Positions 48,243 through 56,983 of a stretch of DNA of 64,000 bases are shown here, piece after piece. The translations under genes and the position numbers were made by a program. This DNA comes from Nonomuraea thailandensis. Its GTDB lineage: Bacteria; Actinomycetota; Actinomycetes; Streptosporangiales; Streptosporangiaceae. The notes beneath the pieces were generated by a model. That model worked only from the letters and a program-made list of their open reading frames with translations. It was not told the DNA's origin and ran no database searches. Each line of letters opens with the position of its first letter. The stretch's first letter is position 1. The stretch spans positions 1,881,501-1,945,500 of the forward strand of contig NZ_JAMZEB010000002.1 of the NCBI RefSeq assembly GCF_024172165.1, in the 5' to 3' direction.

Positions 48243-48944
48243 CTAGAGGCCGAGATAGATGCGTCGGACCTGGGGGTCGTCGCGGAGCTCCGCGGAGGTG
48301 CCGCTGGCGGCGATCTCGCCGTTCTCCATGACCAGACAGGTGGTGGTGACGTCGAAGGTGAGCTTGGCGTTCTGCTCGACGAGCAGGATGGCCAGGCCGC
48401 CCGCGTTGAGCTTCTTCAGCACGCCGGCGATGTCGCCGACGAGCTTCGGCGACAACCCCATGGACGGCTCGTCCAGCAGCATCACCTTGGGCCGGCACAT
48501 CATGGCGCGGCCGACGGCCAGCATCTGCTGCTGCCCGCCGGACAGCGCGCCGGCCAGCCGGCCGCGCATCTCGCCCAGCACCGGGAACAGCTCGTACACC
48601 TCGTCGATCGGGGTGCGCTTCCAGCTGCTGGTGTACGCGCCGAGCAGCAGGTTCTTCTCCACCGTGAGCCCGGGGAAGACGTGCCGGCCCTCGGGCACGT
48701 AGCCGATGCCGTGCCGGACCAGCGTGTGCGCGGGCGCGCGCAGCAGGTCGCGCTCGCCGAACCGGATCGCCTCGGCCTGCCGGGGCGCCAGCCCCATGAT
48801 CGCCTTGAGGGTGGAGGACTTGCCGGCGCCGTTCGCGCCGATGATGCCCAGCGACTGGCCCGGCTCCACGGTGAAGGACACGTCGTGGGCGGCGCGGACG
48901 CCGCCGTAGTGCACCGACAGCCCCTCGACGGTCAGGGTGGTCAT
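48243..48944 (-). CDS. livF: Branched-chain-type ABC transporter ATPase (LivF)
   Basis: 233 residues: Walker A GANGAGKSS, signature LSGGQQQML, Walker B VMLLDEPSMGLSP, and the LivF feature LLVEQNAKLTFDV. It energises a type II Liv importer together with the fused permease/ATPase. The ATG at 48944 has GAGGAGG 7 nt upstream and overlaps the previous stop by 4 bp. Liv systems outside amino-acid operons often import aromatic or carboxylic acids. Confidence 0.92.
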   Translation of the reverse strand: MTTLTVEGLSVHYGGVRAAHDVSFTVEPGQSLGIIGANGAGKSSTLKAIMGLAPRQAEAIRFGERDLLRAPAHTLVRHGIGYVPEGRHVFPGLTVEKNLLLGAYTSSWKRTPIDEVYELFPVLGEMRGRLAGALSGGQQQMLAVGRAMMCRPKVMLLDEPSMGLSPKLVGDIAGVLKKLNAGGLAILLVEQNAKLTFDVTTTCLVMENGEIAASGTSAELRDDPQVRRIYLGL

Positions 48945-50746
48945 CGGGTCGCCTCCTCGACAGCGGCCTCGGCGGTCTCCTCGGTCGGCGCGGCCATCGA
49001 GTCGCCCAGGTAGGCGGCGACGACGTCCGGGTGCACCGCGACCTCGGCGGGCGGGCCGTCGGCGATCACCCTGCCGCTGGACAGCACGGTCACCTGGTCG
49101 CACAGGGACATGACCAGGCCCATGTTGTGCTCGATGATGATCACGGTGACGCCCGAGTCCCTGATCGAGCGGACGATGTCGGCGAGCTGGCGCACCTCCT
49201 CCCCGTTGAGCCCGGCGGCGGGCTCGTCCAGCAGCAGCAGGGCGGGGGACATGGCCATGGCGCGGGCCAGCTCGATGCGGCGCTGGATGCCGTAGGGCAG
49301 CGAGCGCGGCTCGGCGTCGGCGACCTCGGCCAGCCCGAAGCGTTCGAGCAGCTCCGCGGTCCGCCGGTGCAGCGCCCGCTCGTAGCCCAGCACCTTCCAC
49401 GGCAGGACGGCGTAGCGCCAGATCCAGGTGGTGCGGGTGCGGTCCAGCGCGAGCAGGAGGTTCTCGCGCACGCTGAGATCCTCGAACAGGCGCAGGTTCT
49501 GGAACGTGCGGGCCACGCCGCGCAGCGAGAGCCGGTACGGCGCCATCCCGGTCGCCTCCCGCCCGGCCAGGACCACGGATCCCTCGGTGGGGTCGTAGAA
49601 GCCGCTGATCACGTTGAACAACGTCGTCTTGCCGGAGCCGTTCGGCCCCACGATGCCGCGGATCTGGCCCGTGGGCACGGTGAGCGACACCTTGTCGAGC
49701 GCCACCAGGCCCTTGAACCGCTTGGTCACCTCCCGCACGTCCAGCGCGACCTCCTCGGCGGAGGCGGGCGCGGGGTCGTAGGGCCGGAACGCGCCGAGCT
49801 GGGCTCGCGAGCCGCCGGTCCGCCGGCGCAGCAGCGCCCGGAGCTGCCCGGGCAGGCCCGCCAGCCCCTTGGGCGCGAACACCACCACGAGCACCACGAC
49901 GAGCCCGTAGCCGAGCTGCGCGTAACCCGAGGCGTCCAGCAGCGCCTCCCTGACCAGCGCCAGCGCGATCGCGCCGACGACGCAGCCCAGGATGCTGCTC
50001 CGCCCGCCGATGATCACCATGGCGAGCAGCAGGAACATGTTGGCGATGTTGAAGGACTCGGGGGCGACGAACCGGATCAGCCCCGCGTACAGGATGCCGG
50101 CCAGGCCGCCGTACAGGCCGGACAGCACGAACGCGGTCATCCGCAGCAGCGGGATCTCCGCGCCCAGGGCCCCGGCCGCCAGGTCGTCGTCCCGCATCGC
50201 GCGCAGCCGGCGGCCCAGCGGCGAGCGGGTGACCAGCAGCGCGAACGCCAGCGCGATCGCGAAGACGATCAGCTCGACGTAGTAGAACAGGTAACCGCTG
50301 GACAGGTCGATGCCGAACATCGGCGGCACCGGGATGTCGCTGATGCCCTCGGCCCGCCCGGCGATGTGCGCGTTGGTCACCCAGTTGGTGAACGCCAGCG
50401 CCAGCCCCAGCGTGACGATGCCGAGATAGTGCGACTGCATGCGCAGCGCGGGGATGCCGACCAGCACGCCGAACACCACGGCGGTGAGGACGGCCAGCAC
50501 GGAGGCGGTCCAGAAGCCGAAGCCGGCCTCCGTGGTGAGGATGGCCACCGTGTACGCGCCGACGCCGAAGAAGGCGACCTGGGCCAGGTTGATCTGCCCG
50601 GCCACGCCCATGGTCAGGCCGAGCCCGATGGCCAGGATCGCGAAGATGATCGCGACGTCGGCGACGTGGATGGCGTACCCGCCCAGGCCGTAGGGCAGCA
50701 GCCAGGCCGCGATCGCGGCGATGGCGATGAGCGCCACTCGTTTCAT
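48941..50746 (-). CDS. LivM-LivG fusion: Liv permease plus ATPase
   Basis: 601 residues. About 1-320: LivM permease with about nine helices and ILAIGLGLTMGVAGQINLAQ. About 335-590: LivG ATPase with GIVGPNGSGKTTLFNVISGF, signature region SLPYGIQRRIELARAM, Walker B LLLLDEPAAGLN and IIIEHNMGLVMSLCD. The fusion is common in actinomycetes. Overlaps the LivH stop by 4 bp (ATGA). Together with LivH, LivF and the binding protein it forms a complete importer. Confidence 0.93.
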   Translation of the reverse strand: MKRVALIAIAAIAAWLLPYGLGGYAIHVADVAIIFAILAIGLGLTMGVAGQINLAQVAFFGVGAYTVAILTTEAGFGFWTASVLAVLTAVVFGVLVGIPALRMQSHYLGIVTLGLALAFTNWVTNAHIAGRAEGISDIPVPPMFGIDLSSGYLFYYVELIVFAIALAFALLVTRSPLGRRLRAMRDDDLAAGALGAEIPLLRMTAFVLSGLYGGLAGILYAGLIRFVAPESFNIANMFLLLAMVIIGGRSSILGCVVGAIALALVREALLDASGYAQLGYGLVVVLVVVFAPKGLAGLPGQLRALLRRRTGGSRAQLGAFRPYDPAPASAEEVALDVREVTKRFKGLVALDKVSLTVPTGQIRGIVGPNGSGKTTLFNVISGFYDPTEGSVVLAGREATGMAPYRLSLRGVARTFQNLRLFEDLSVRENLLLALDRTRTTWIWRYAVLPWKVLGYERALHRRTAELLERFGLAEVADAEPRSLPYGIQRRIELARAMAMSPALLLLDEPAAGLNGEEVRQLADIVRSIRDSGVTVIIIEHNMGLVMSLCDQVTVLSSGRVIADGPPAEVAVHPDVVAAYLGDSMAAPTEETAEAAVEEATR

Positions 50747-51612
50747 GCGCGGTTCACCGTTGCCTCTCCGAAGATGCCGGTGGGGCGGATCATGACGATG
50801 ACGGCGAAGACCAGGAACGTGACCAGCTCGGAGTACTCCTGGAAGTTGCCCGCGGCGAAGGAGTCGAGCAGCCCGAAGGCCAGGCCGCCGACGATCGCGC
50901 CGGGCATGCTGCCGAAGCCGCCCAGCATGGCCGCGGCGAAGCCCTTGATGCCCAGGGTGCCGCCCATGGTCGGGTTCACGTACAGCATGGGGCCGATGAG
51001 GCTGCCCGCCAGCGCGGCCAGGCCGGCGCCGATGGCGAAGGCCATGGCGTTGCTGCGGCCGACGTGGATGCCGACCGCGGTGGCGGCCTGGTGGTCCATG
51101 GCGACCGCCTGCATGGCCGCGCCCCGCTTCGTGCGCTGCAGGAACAGCGCCAGCAGCCCGGTCGCGGCGGCGGCCACGGCGATCACCAGCAGGCTGTAGG
51201 TGGGGATGCGGATCCCGGCCACGTCGATCGGCCCCGTGGCGACCGGCGACGGCACCGCGTGCCCGGTCGCCCCCCAGACCAGGACCGCGCCCGCCTCCAG
51301 CACCGCGCCGAAGCCGATGGTGCCGATCAGCATCAGCGTGAAGTCCTTGTTCTCCAGCGGGCGCAGGAACCGCTCGATGACCAGGCCGATCAGCGCGGTG
51401 ACCGCGATCGCGACCACGACGGCCACCGCGAAGGGCAGCTTGCTGGCCATGTAGAAGGTGGAGGCGGCGTACGCGCCGATCATCACGACGCTGCCGTGGG
51501 CGAAGTTGACCAGGCCCATGGTGCGGTAGACGATCGAGAACCCCATCGCCACCAGCGCGTACACCGCTCCGAACGTGACCCCGCCGATCAGGGTCTGAAG
51601 GAAGACCTGCAC
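50743..51612 (-). CDS. livH: Branched-chain-type ABC transporter permease (LivH)
   Basis: 289 residues with about eight helices and the LivH opening LIGGVTFGAVYALVAMGFSI and VYRTMGLVNFAHGSVVMIGA. Partner of the LivM half in the membrane channel. GTG start, 1 bp after the binding-protein stop codon, so tightly coupled. Confidence 0.93.
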   Translation of the reverse strand: MQVFLQTLIGGVTFGAVYALVAMGFSIVYRTMGLVNFAHGSVVMIGAYAASTFYMASKLPFAVAVVVAIAVTALIGLVIERFLRPLENKDFTLMLIGTIGFGAVLEAGAVLVWGATGHAVPSPVATGPIDVAGIRIPTYSLLVIAVAAAATGLLALFLQRTKRGAAMQAVAMDHQAATAVGIHVGRSNAMAFAIGAGLAALAGSLIGPMLYVNPTMGGTLGIKGFAAAMLGGFGSMPGAIVGGLAFGLLDSFAAGNFQEYSELVTFLVFAVIVMIRPTGIFGEATVNRA

Positions 51613-51613
51613 G

Positions 51614-52756
51614 TCAGCTCGCGGCCTCGGGCACGACCTTGCCGTCCTTGACCAGGCCGATCTTGGTTTCGTGGATGCCGACGCCGTTGGCGTCGTAGTT
51701 GTAGCTGCCGAGCAGCCCGGCGCGCTTGACCCCGCGGATGGCGTCGGCCAGCTTCTGGCCGCCCTCGCCGTTGGTCTGCTTGAGCGCCTCGATGAGGATG
51801 GACGCCCCGTCGTAGGCCTTGGCGACGTGCATGCGGGCGTCCTCGTTGTAGGCGGCCTTGTACTTGGCGGCGAACTCCTTGATCTCCGGGGTGGCCTCGT
51901 TGCTCAGGTAGGGGGAGCTGACGATGGTGCCCTCGGCGTTGTCCAGGCCGGCGGTGGTGGCGTACACGTCGGTGCCCACGGGGGCGCCGCCGGCGAAGAC
52001 GGCCTTGATGCCGAGCTCGCGCGCCTGCTTGGCGATCAGCCCTGACTGGACCTCCTCGGCGCCGATGAACAGCACCTCCGGGTCCTGCTCGCGGATCTTG
52101 GCCAGGTTGGAGTTGAAGTCCTTCTGGTCGGGGGTGACGATCTCGTCGGCGGACGGGGTGACGTTCCTGGTCTTGAGCGAGTTGAGGAACGCGTCGTGCT
52201 CGCCGGAGCCGTAGGCGCCGTTGTTGCTGATCAGCGCGATCTTCTTCATGCCCTTGTCGTCGACGAGGTACTTGGCGAGCGTCTCGTCGAAGGTGACGCT
52301 GGTCGGCGCGTTCAGGAAGAGGAACGGGCTCTTCAGCTCGGCGAGCTTGGGCGACTGGCCGGAGGTGATGTTCGGGATCTTGGCGTCCTTGAGGATGGGC
52401 GCCATGGCGAGGGTGACCGCGCTCTCGGCGGTGCCGAGCATCGCGACGTAGCCCTCGGCGGAGATCTTCCTGGCCACGTTGGTGCCGACGGTCGGGTCGC
52501 CCTGGCTGTCGAAGAGGTCGAGCTGGATCTGCCGGCCGCCCACGCCGCCGGCCTTGTTGGCCTCCTCGATGGCGAGCTTGACGCCCTTGTGCTCCCACTG
52601 GCCGAGCGAGCTGAGCTGGCCGCTCTGCGCGTTGACGTTCGCGATCTTGATGGGGCCGGTGGCGGTGGCGCCGGACTCGGCCTGCTGGCCGGGAGGGGCA
52701 CAGGCGGCGAGCGCTATCAGGGCGGCGGCCGCGATGGAGAATCTCGTGAAATGCAC
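51614..52756 (-). CDS. Liv-type substrate-binding lipoprotein
   Basis: 380 residues. Lipoprotein signal with lipobox LAAC (Cys about 19), then a type I periplasmic-binding fold (IKIANVNAQSGQLSSLGQWE; GKKIALISNNGAYGSGEHDA-like segments; RMHVAKAYDGASILIEAL). It captures the ligand on the outer face of the membrane; the ligand is not readable from sequence, but the shared operator and the quinoprotein at the end of the operon suggest a hydroaromatic or aromatic acid. GTG start with GAGGTG 5 nt upstream. First gene of a five-gene operon. Confidence 0.9.
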   Translation of the reverse strand: MHFTRFSIAAAALIALAACAPPGQQAESGATATGPIKIANVNAQSGQLSSLGQWEHKGVKLAIEEANKAGGVGGRQIQLDLFDSQGDPTVGTNVARKISAEGYVAMLGTAESAVTLAMAPILKDAKIPNITSGQSPKLAELKSPFLFLNAPTSVTFDETLAKYLVDDKGMKKIALISNNGAYGSGEHDAFLNSLKTRNVTPSADEIVTPDQKDFNSNLAKIREQDPEVLFIGAEEVQSGLIAKQARELGIKAVFAGGAPVGTDVYATTAGLDNAEGTIVSSPYLSNEATPEIKEFAAKYKAAYNEDARMHVAKAYDGASILIEALKQTNGEGGQKLADAIRGVKRAGLLGSYNYDANGVGIHETKIGLVKDGKVVPEAAS

Positions 52757-52791
52757 GGGTTCACCTCTAGGGGGGTGGGTGAGGTTAATTC

Positions 52792-52811
52792 ACGGACTAG
52801 TACGTTCGTTA
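52792..52811. promoter_or_regulatory. Shared cluster operator, copy 3 (before the Liv operon)
   Basis: ACGGACTAGTACGTTCGTTA, matching copy 1 at 16 of 20 positions and containing the best palindrome of the three (ACGGACTAGTACGT, one mismatched pair). It lies about 36 bp before the binding-protein start. Confidence 0.65.
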
Positions 52812-52866
52812 TAAGCGACGGGACAGGCTGAGGGAATCTCGAACGTGCAACGGTTTCCGCCCGGGA

Positions 52867-54582
52867 TCAGTCGGTGAACAGACCCTGGTAGATGTCCTTG
52901 ATGTTCCAGTGACCGGGGGTCGGCACCGGCTCGTTGACCATCGGCACGTCGATCACCGCGGGGCGCCGGTTCGCGACGGCCTCGCGCAGTGCCGTGCCCA
53001 GCTCGGCCGGCGCGGTGACGGTGTGGCCGTCGGCGCCGCACGCCCTGGCGAGCGCGGCGAAGTCGGGGCTGTAGGGCCGGCCCGCGGGGTCGGTGAAGTC
53101 GCAGCCGTGGCTGCGGCCGAAGTGCGCCGACTGCAGGTCGGAGATCGTGCCGTGGGCGCGGTTGTTCATCACCACGAAGATCACCGCGGCGCCCTGCTCG
53201 ACGGCGAGCGGCACGGCGGGCAGTTGGGCGCTCATCCCGCCGTCGCCGATCAGCGCCACCACCGTCCTGCCGGGCTGCGCGAGCTGCACGCCGACGGCCG
53301 CGGCCGGCCCGAATCCCATGGTGGAGGCCCCGCCCGGGGTGATGAAGCGGCCCCCGGCCGGCAGCTCGTAGCACTGCGCGACGCCGTTCTTGTTCCACCC
53401 CACGTCGGTCACCAGGACCGTGTCCGGCGGCAGCGCGTCGCGCAGGTCCTTCAGGATGCGCTCGGGGCGCAGCGGGAAGTCCTCGCTCCGGCCCCGCTCC
53501 CGGCTGGCCGCGAACAGCTCCGTCCGCGCCTCCAGGATCTGCTTGCGCAGGCCGGTCCTGTCGCGGGCGGGGTGGGCCGCCGCCGCGTCGGCGATCGCCT
53601 CGACCGCGAGCCGCACGTCGGCGACGGCGCCGATCTCCGCCGGGTAGTTGCGGCCGATCTCGGCCGGGTCGATGTCGATCTGGATCAGCGTGCTGCCGGA
53701 CAGGTCCCAGGTGAAGCGCGGATCCCAGGAGCTGGCGTCCGTCTCGGCGAACCGGGTGGCCAGCGCCAGCACCACGTCCGCCTCCCGCGCGCAGGCGTTG
53801 GTGAGCTCCAGCCCCCAGAAGCCCGGCATCCCGATGACCAGCGGATGCGCGTCCGGGACCGTGCCCTTGGCCATCAGCGAGTGCGCGATCGGGATGTCGA
53901 GGTGCTCGGCCAGGCGGATCAGCGGCCCGGGGTCCTCGCGCAGGCCGCCGCCCACGTAGATCAGCGGGCGCTCGGCGCCGGCCAGCCGGGCGGCGATCAG
54001 CTCCGCGGTGCTCTCCGGCAGCCCCGGCGGGGCCGCGTGGCTGAGCGGCGGGTACGGCGCCGCGGGCCGCGAGAAGACGTCCATCGGCACGTTGACCAGC
54101 ACCGCGCCCGGGCGGCCCGAGGTGGCCGTCCAGAACGCGCGCTCGACGAAGCGGCCCAGGTCCTGGGCCCGGTGCACGTTCCAGGCCCGCTTGACGAACG
54201 GCCTGAACACGCTCGCCTGGTCGGCGTCGGCGTGCAGGTTGATCTCCTGGTGCGGGTGCCGGCCGTGGTAGTAGGACGGGATGTCGCCGGAGATCACCAC
54301 CAGCGGCACCGAGTCCAGCGCGGCCGTCATGACACCGGTCGCGGCGTTGGTCAGGCCGGGGCCCACGTGCACGAGCAGCACCCCCGGCCTGCCGGAGGCG
54401 CGGGCGTAGCCGTCGGCGGCGTGCGCGGCGGCCTGCTCGTGGCGGGCGATGACGAAGCGGATCCGGCTGTCGGCCAGCGCGTCCAGGACGGCGATGTTGG
54501 TGTGGCCGCAGGTGCCGAAGACGTACTCGACGCCGAGCTGTTCGAGCTGCTCGACAAGGGCGTGGGCGGCGGTCCTGGTCAC
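52867..54582 (-). CDS. Thiamine-diphosphate enzyme, acetolactate synthase/benzoylformate decarboxylase-like
   Basis: 571 residues. PYR domain with the ThDP-activating Glu49 (VIARHEQAAAHAADGYARAS), central domain, and PP domain with the ThDP/Mg motif VALIGDGGMSAQ ... VVMNN. The family includes acetolactate synthases, oxo-acid decarboxylases and carboligases; sequence alone does not settle which. Partnered by overlap (GTGA) with an aldehyde dehydrogenase, a 2-oxo-acid decarboxylase yielding an aldehyde is the simplest reading. Second gene of a two-gene unit, with a 110-bp gap to the Liv operon's copy-3 operator region. Confidence 0.85.
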   Translation of the reverse strand: MTRTAAHALVEQLEQLGVEYVFGTCGHTNIAVLDALADSRIRFVIARHEQAAAHAADGYARASGRPGVLLVHVGPGLTNAATGVMTAALDSVPLVVISGDIPSYYHGRHPHQEINLHADADQASVFRPFVKRAWNVHRAQDLGRFVERAFWTATSGRPGAVLVNVPMDVFSRPAAPYPPLSHAAPPGLPESTAELIAARLAGAERPLIYVGGGLREDPGPLIRLAEHLDIPIAHSLMAKGTVPDAHPLVIGMPGFWGLELTNACAREADVVLALATRFAETDASSWDPRFTWDLSGSTLIQIDIDPAEIGRNYPAEIGAVADVRLAVEAIADAAAAHPARDRTGLRKQILEARTELFAASRERGRSEDFPLRPERILKDLRDALPPDTVLVTDVGWNKNGVAQCYELPAGGRFITPGGASTMGFGPAAAVGVQLAQPGRTVVALIGDGGMSAQLPAVPLAVEQGAAVIFVVMNNRAHGTISDLQSAHFGRSHGCDFTDPAGRPYSPDFAALARACGADGHTVTAPAELGTALREAVANRRPAVIDVPMVNEPVPTPGHWNIKDIYQGLFTD

Positions 54583-56027
54583 TCGTCTCCCCAGATGGTC
54601 AGGCCCTTGAGCATGAGGGTCTTGGTCACGGTGAAGTCCTCGATCATCCAGCGCGGCGACTCGCGGCCGATGCCGGAGTCCTTCACGCCGCCGAACGGCA
54701 CGTGGTCGAGGCGGAAGTTGGACGAGCCGTTCACGATCAGGCCGCCGACCTCCAGCTCGCGCCAGGCGGTGACGATGCGGCGCACGTCGTGGGTGAACAG
54801 CCCGGCCTGCAGCCCGTACGAGCTGCGGTTGCACTCCTCCAGCACCTCGTCGAAGCCGTCGTAGGGCAGCACGGCCACCAGCGCGCCGAACACCTCCTCG
54901 CGCACGACCCTGGCCTCGGCGGGCGGCGCGACGACGACGGTCGGCGCCATCACCGCGCCCTCGCGGGTGCCGCCCGCCGTCACCTGGGCGCCCTGGCCGG
55001 CGGCCTCGGCCGTCCAGCGGACCACCCGCTCGGCCGCGTCGTCGTCCACCATGGAGCCCACGTCGGTCGCCGGATCCAGGGGGTCGCCCACGACCAGGCC
55101 CTTGACGTGCGCGGTCAGCTCCTGCGCGAACTCCTCGAAGCGGCTGCGGTGCACGTAGACGCGCTGGACGGAGATGCAGCTCTGCCCGGAGTTGCTGTAG
55201 CCGGTGCGGGCGCACGCGAGCGCCGCCCGCGCGATGTCGGCGTCCTCGCAGACGATGGTGGCGGCGTTCCCGCCGAGCTCCAGCATGACCCGCTTCGGCC
55301 CGGCGGCGCGGGCGACGGCGTGACCGGCCGGGACGCCGCCGGTGAAGCTGACGACGGCGATCTCCGGGGCGGCGCACAGCCGCGCGCCCACCTCGCCGCC
55401 GCCGTGCAGCACCTGCACCGCCTCCACCGGCATCCCGGCCTCGAGCAGCAGCTCCACCAGCGCGGTGGAGACCGCGGGCGCCTGCGGCGGAGGCTTGACG
55501 ATCGTGGTGTTGCCGGCCGCGAAGGAGGCGGCGAGCTTGTGGGCCAGCAGGTTCGCCGGAGCGTTGAACGGGGTGATGGCCAGCACCGGGCCGGCCGGGG
55601 CGCGCTGCGTGATCGCGGTGTTGCCGACCCCGCGGCCCCAGCCGGCCACCGGCAGCACCTCGCCGCCGATCATCCGCGCCTCGGCGGCGGCGACGGCCAG
55701 GGTGTCGGCGACCCGTAACACCTCGCCGCGCCCGTCCTTGAGCGGCTTGCCCAGCTCCAGCGCCAGCAGCCGGGCCAGCCGGTCGCCCTGCGCGGTCACC
55801 GCGGCGGCGGCCCGCTCCAGGACGTCGGCCCGGGTGGCCGGCGCCAGGCGGGCGATCCGCTTGGCGGACCGCCGGGCGTAGGCGAGCGCGGCGGTGACGT
55901 CCTCGTCCTGTGCGGTGCGGGCCCGGCTGACCGGCTCGCGCAGGTAGGGGCCGATGCGGTCGGCATGCGGGCCTCCGGTCAGCCACTGCCCGGCGACCAG
56001 GGACCCGGCTTCGTGGATGGTGTTCAT
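54579..56027 (-). CDS. NAD(P)-dependent aldehyde dehydrogenase
   Basis: 482 residues with the catalytic pair: Glu in VMLELGGNAATIV (near 250) and Cys in GYSNSGQSCISVQRVYV (near 285), plus ITPFNAPANLLAHKLA for cofactor binding. It oxidises an aldehyde to an acid. The ATG at 56027, with GGGAG 7 nt upstream, is preferred to the GTG at 56039. Divergent from the IclR gene with two palindromes between, and coupled to the ThDP enzyme downstream, so an IclR-controlled decarboxylase/dehydrogenase module is likely. Confidence 0.9.
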   Translation of the reverse strand: MNTIHEAGSLVAGQWLTGGPHADRIGPYLREPVSRARTAQDEDVTAALAYARRSAKRIARLAPATRADVLERAAAAVTAQGDRLARLLALELGKPLKDGRGEVLRVADTLAVAAAEARMIGGEVLPVAGWGRGVGNTAITQRAPAGPVLAITPFNAPANLLAHKLAASFAAGNTTIVKPPPQAPAVSTALVELLLEAGMPVEAVQVLHGGGEVGARLCAAPEIAVVSFTGGVPAGHAVARAAGPKRVMLELGGNAATIVCEDADIARAALACARTGYSNSGQSCISVQRVYVHRSRFEEFAQELTAHVKGLVVGDPLDPATDVGSMVDDDAAERVVRWTAEAAGQGAQVTAGGTREGAVMAPTVVVAPPAEARVVREEVFGALVAVLPYDGFDEVLEECNRSSYGLQAGLFTHDVRRIVTAWRELEVGGLIVNGSSNFRLDHVPFGGVKDSGIGRESPRWMIEDFTVTKTLMLKGLTIWGDE

Positions 56028-56062
56028 GATGACTCCCACTGGATCCGCTCAGCGGTTCTGAT

Positions 56063-56079
56063 AATCCGCAGTGTGGATT
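56063..56079. promoter_or_regulatory. IclR-type operator near the aldehyde dehydrogenase gene
   Basis: AATCCGCAGTGTGGATT, a 17-bp palindrome (AATCC-N-CA-N-TG-N-GGATT) 36 bp before the aldehyde dehydrogenase ATG. Size and form fit IclR-family sites; assignment inferred. Confidence 0.5.
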
Positions 56080-56129
56080 GCCCTCACGGTATGAGCCGGG
56101 CGAACGTTATGGCAAGGGTGTCGCATAAA

Positions 56130-56161
56130 CCGCTTGGCGGAGCGTATGGACCACCAAGCGG
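56130..56161. promoter_or_regulatory. Inverted repeat near the IclR gene
   Basis: CCGCTTGGCGG and CCACCAAGCGG, 11-bp arms with one mismatch and a 10-bp spacer, 21 bp before the IclR ATG; probably a control site for the regulator's own promoter. Confidence 0.5.
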
Positions 56162-56182
56162 ACTCGATGTTAGCGTGCGGCC

Positions 56183-56968
56183 ATGCCTTCGAACATTGGG
56201 GAGGGCGGGGGCGTACGCAGCGTCCAGCGCGCGTTCGGCATCCTCTCGCTGCTCTCCGAGGACCGGCGGACGCTGACGATCCGCGAGGTCGTCGACGAGA
56301 CCGGCCTGGCCAAGACCACGGCGCTGCGCCTGCTGCAGAGCCTGGAGCACATGGGGCTGCTGTGGGCCACGCCGCAGGGGTTCGCGGCCGGTCCGGCGCT
56401 GTGGCGCTGGGCGCACCTGGCGCGCTCGGCGTGGGAGCTGCCGCCGGAGACCGTCCAGCTCATGCGCGAGCTGGGGGCGCGGCACCGGGAGACCGTCAAC
56501 CTCTACGTGCCGCGCGACGTGCGCCGCGTCTGCGTCGCCCAGCAGGAGAGCCCGCAACCGCTGCGCCACGTGGTGCGCGTCGGTGACGAGCTGCCCCTGT
56601 GGGCCGGCGCCTCCTCGAAGGTGCTGCTGATCGGGGCGCCGGAGCCGCTGCTCGTCAGGGTGGCCCGCTCCTCCCCGTACGGCGAGGCCCACGTGGCGAC
56701 GCTGCGGGCCTGGATCGGCCAGGCGGCGCACGACGGGCACGCGGCCAGCCACGGCGAGCGCGAGCCCGGCCTGTCCGCCGTGGCCGTTCCGATCAACGGC
56801 CCGATCACCGGGTTCGCCGGCGGCGGCACGCGGGCGACCGTGGCGGCGCTGACGCTGAGCGGCCCCACCGTCCGCTTCACCGGGGACCGGGTCCGGGAGT
56901 TCGCCGCGGACCTGCGCGAGGCGGCCGAGCGGATGTCCGAGCGCGGGTTCGACCACCCTCTGACTTGA
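56183..56968 (+). CDS. IclR family transcriptional regulator
   Basis: 261 residues. N-terminal winged helix (RSVQRAFGILSLLSEDRRTL; VDETGLAKTTALRLLQSLEH) and a C-terminal GAF-like effector domain (GASSKVLLIGAPEPL; GLSAVAVPINGPITG). IclR proteins control catabolic operons in response to pathway acids. It sits between the aldehyde dehydrogenase pair (divergent) and the CoA-transferase pair (15 bp downstream, same strand), so it likely controls both. Confidence 0.9.
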   Translation: MPSNIGEGGGVRSVQRAFGILSLLSEDRRTLTIREVVDETGLAKTTALRLLQSLEHMGLLWATPQGFAAGPALWRWAHLARSAWELPPETVQLMRELGARHRETVNLYVPRDVRRVCVAQQESPQPLRHVVRVGDELPLWAGASSKVLLIGAPEPLLVRVARSSPYGEAHVATLRAWIGQAAHDGHAASHGEREPGLSAVAVPINGPITGFAGGGTRATVAALTLSGPTVRFTGDRVREFAADLREAAERMSERGFDHPLT

Positions 56969-56983
56969 CTCAATGGAGCGTGC

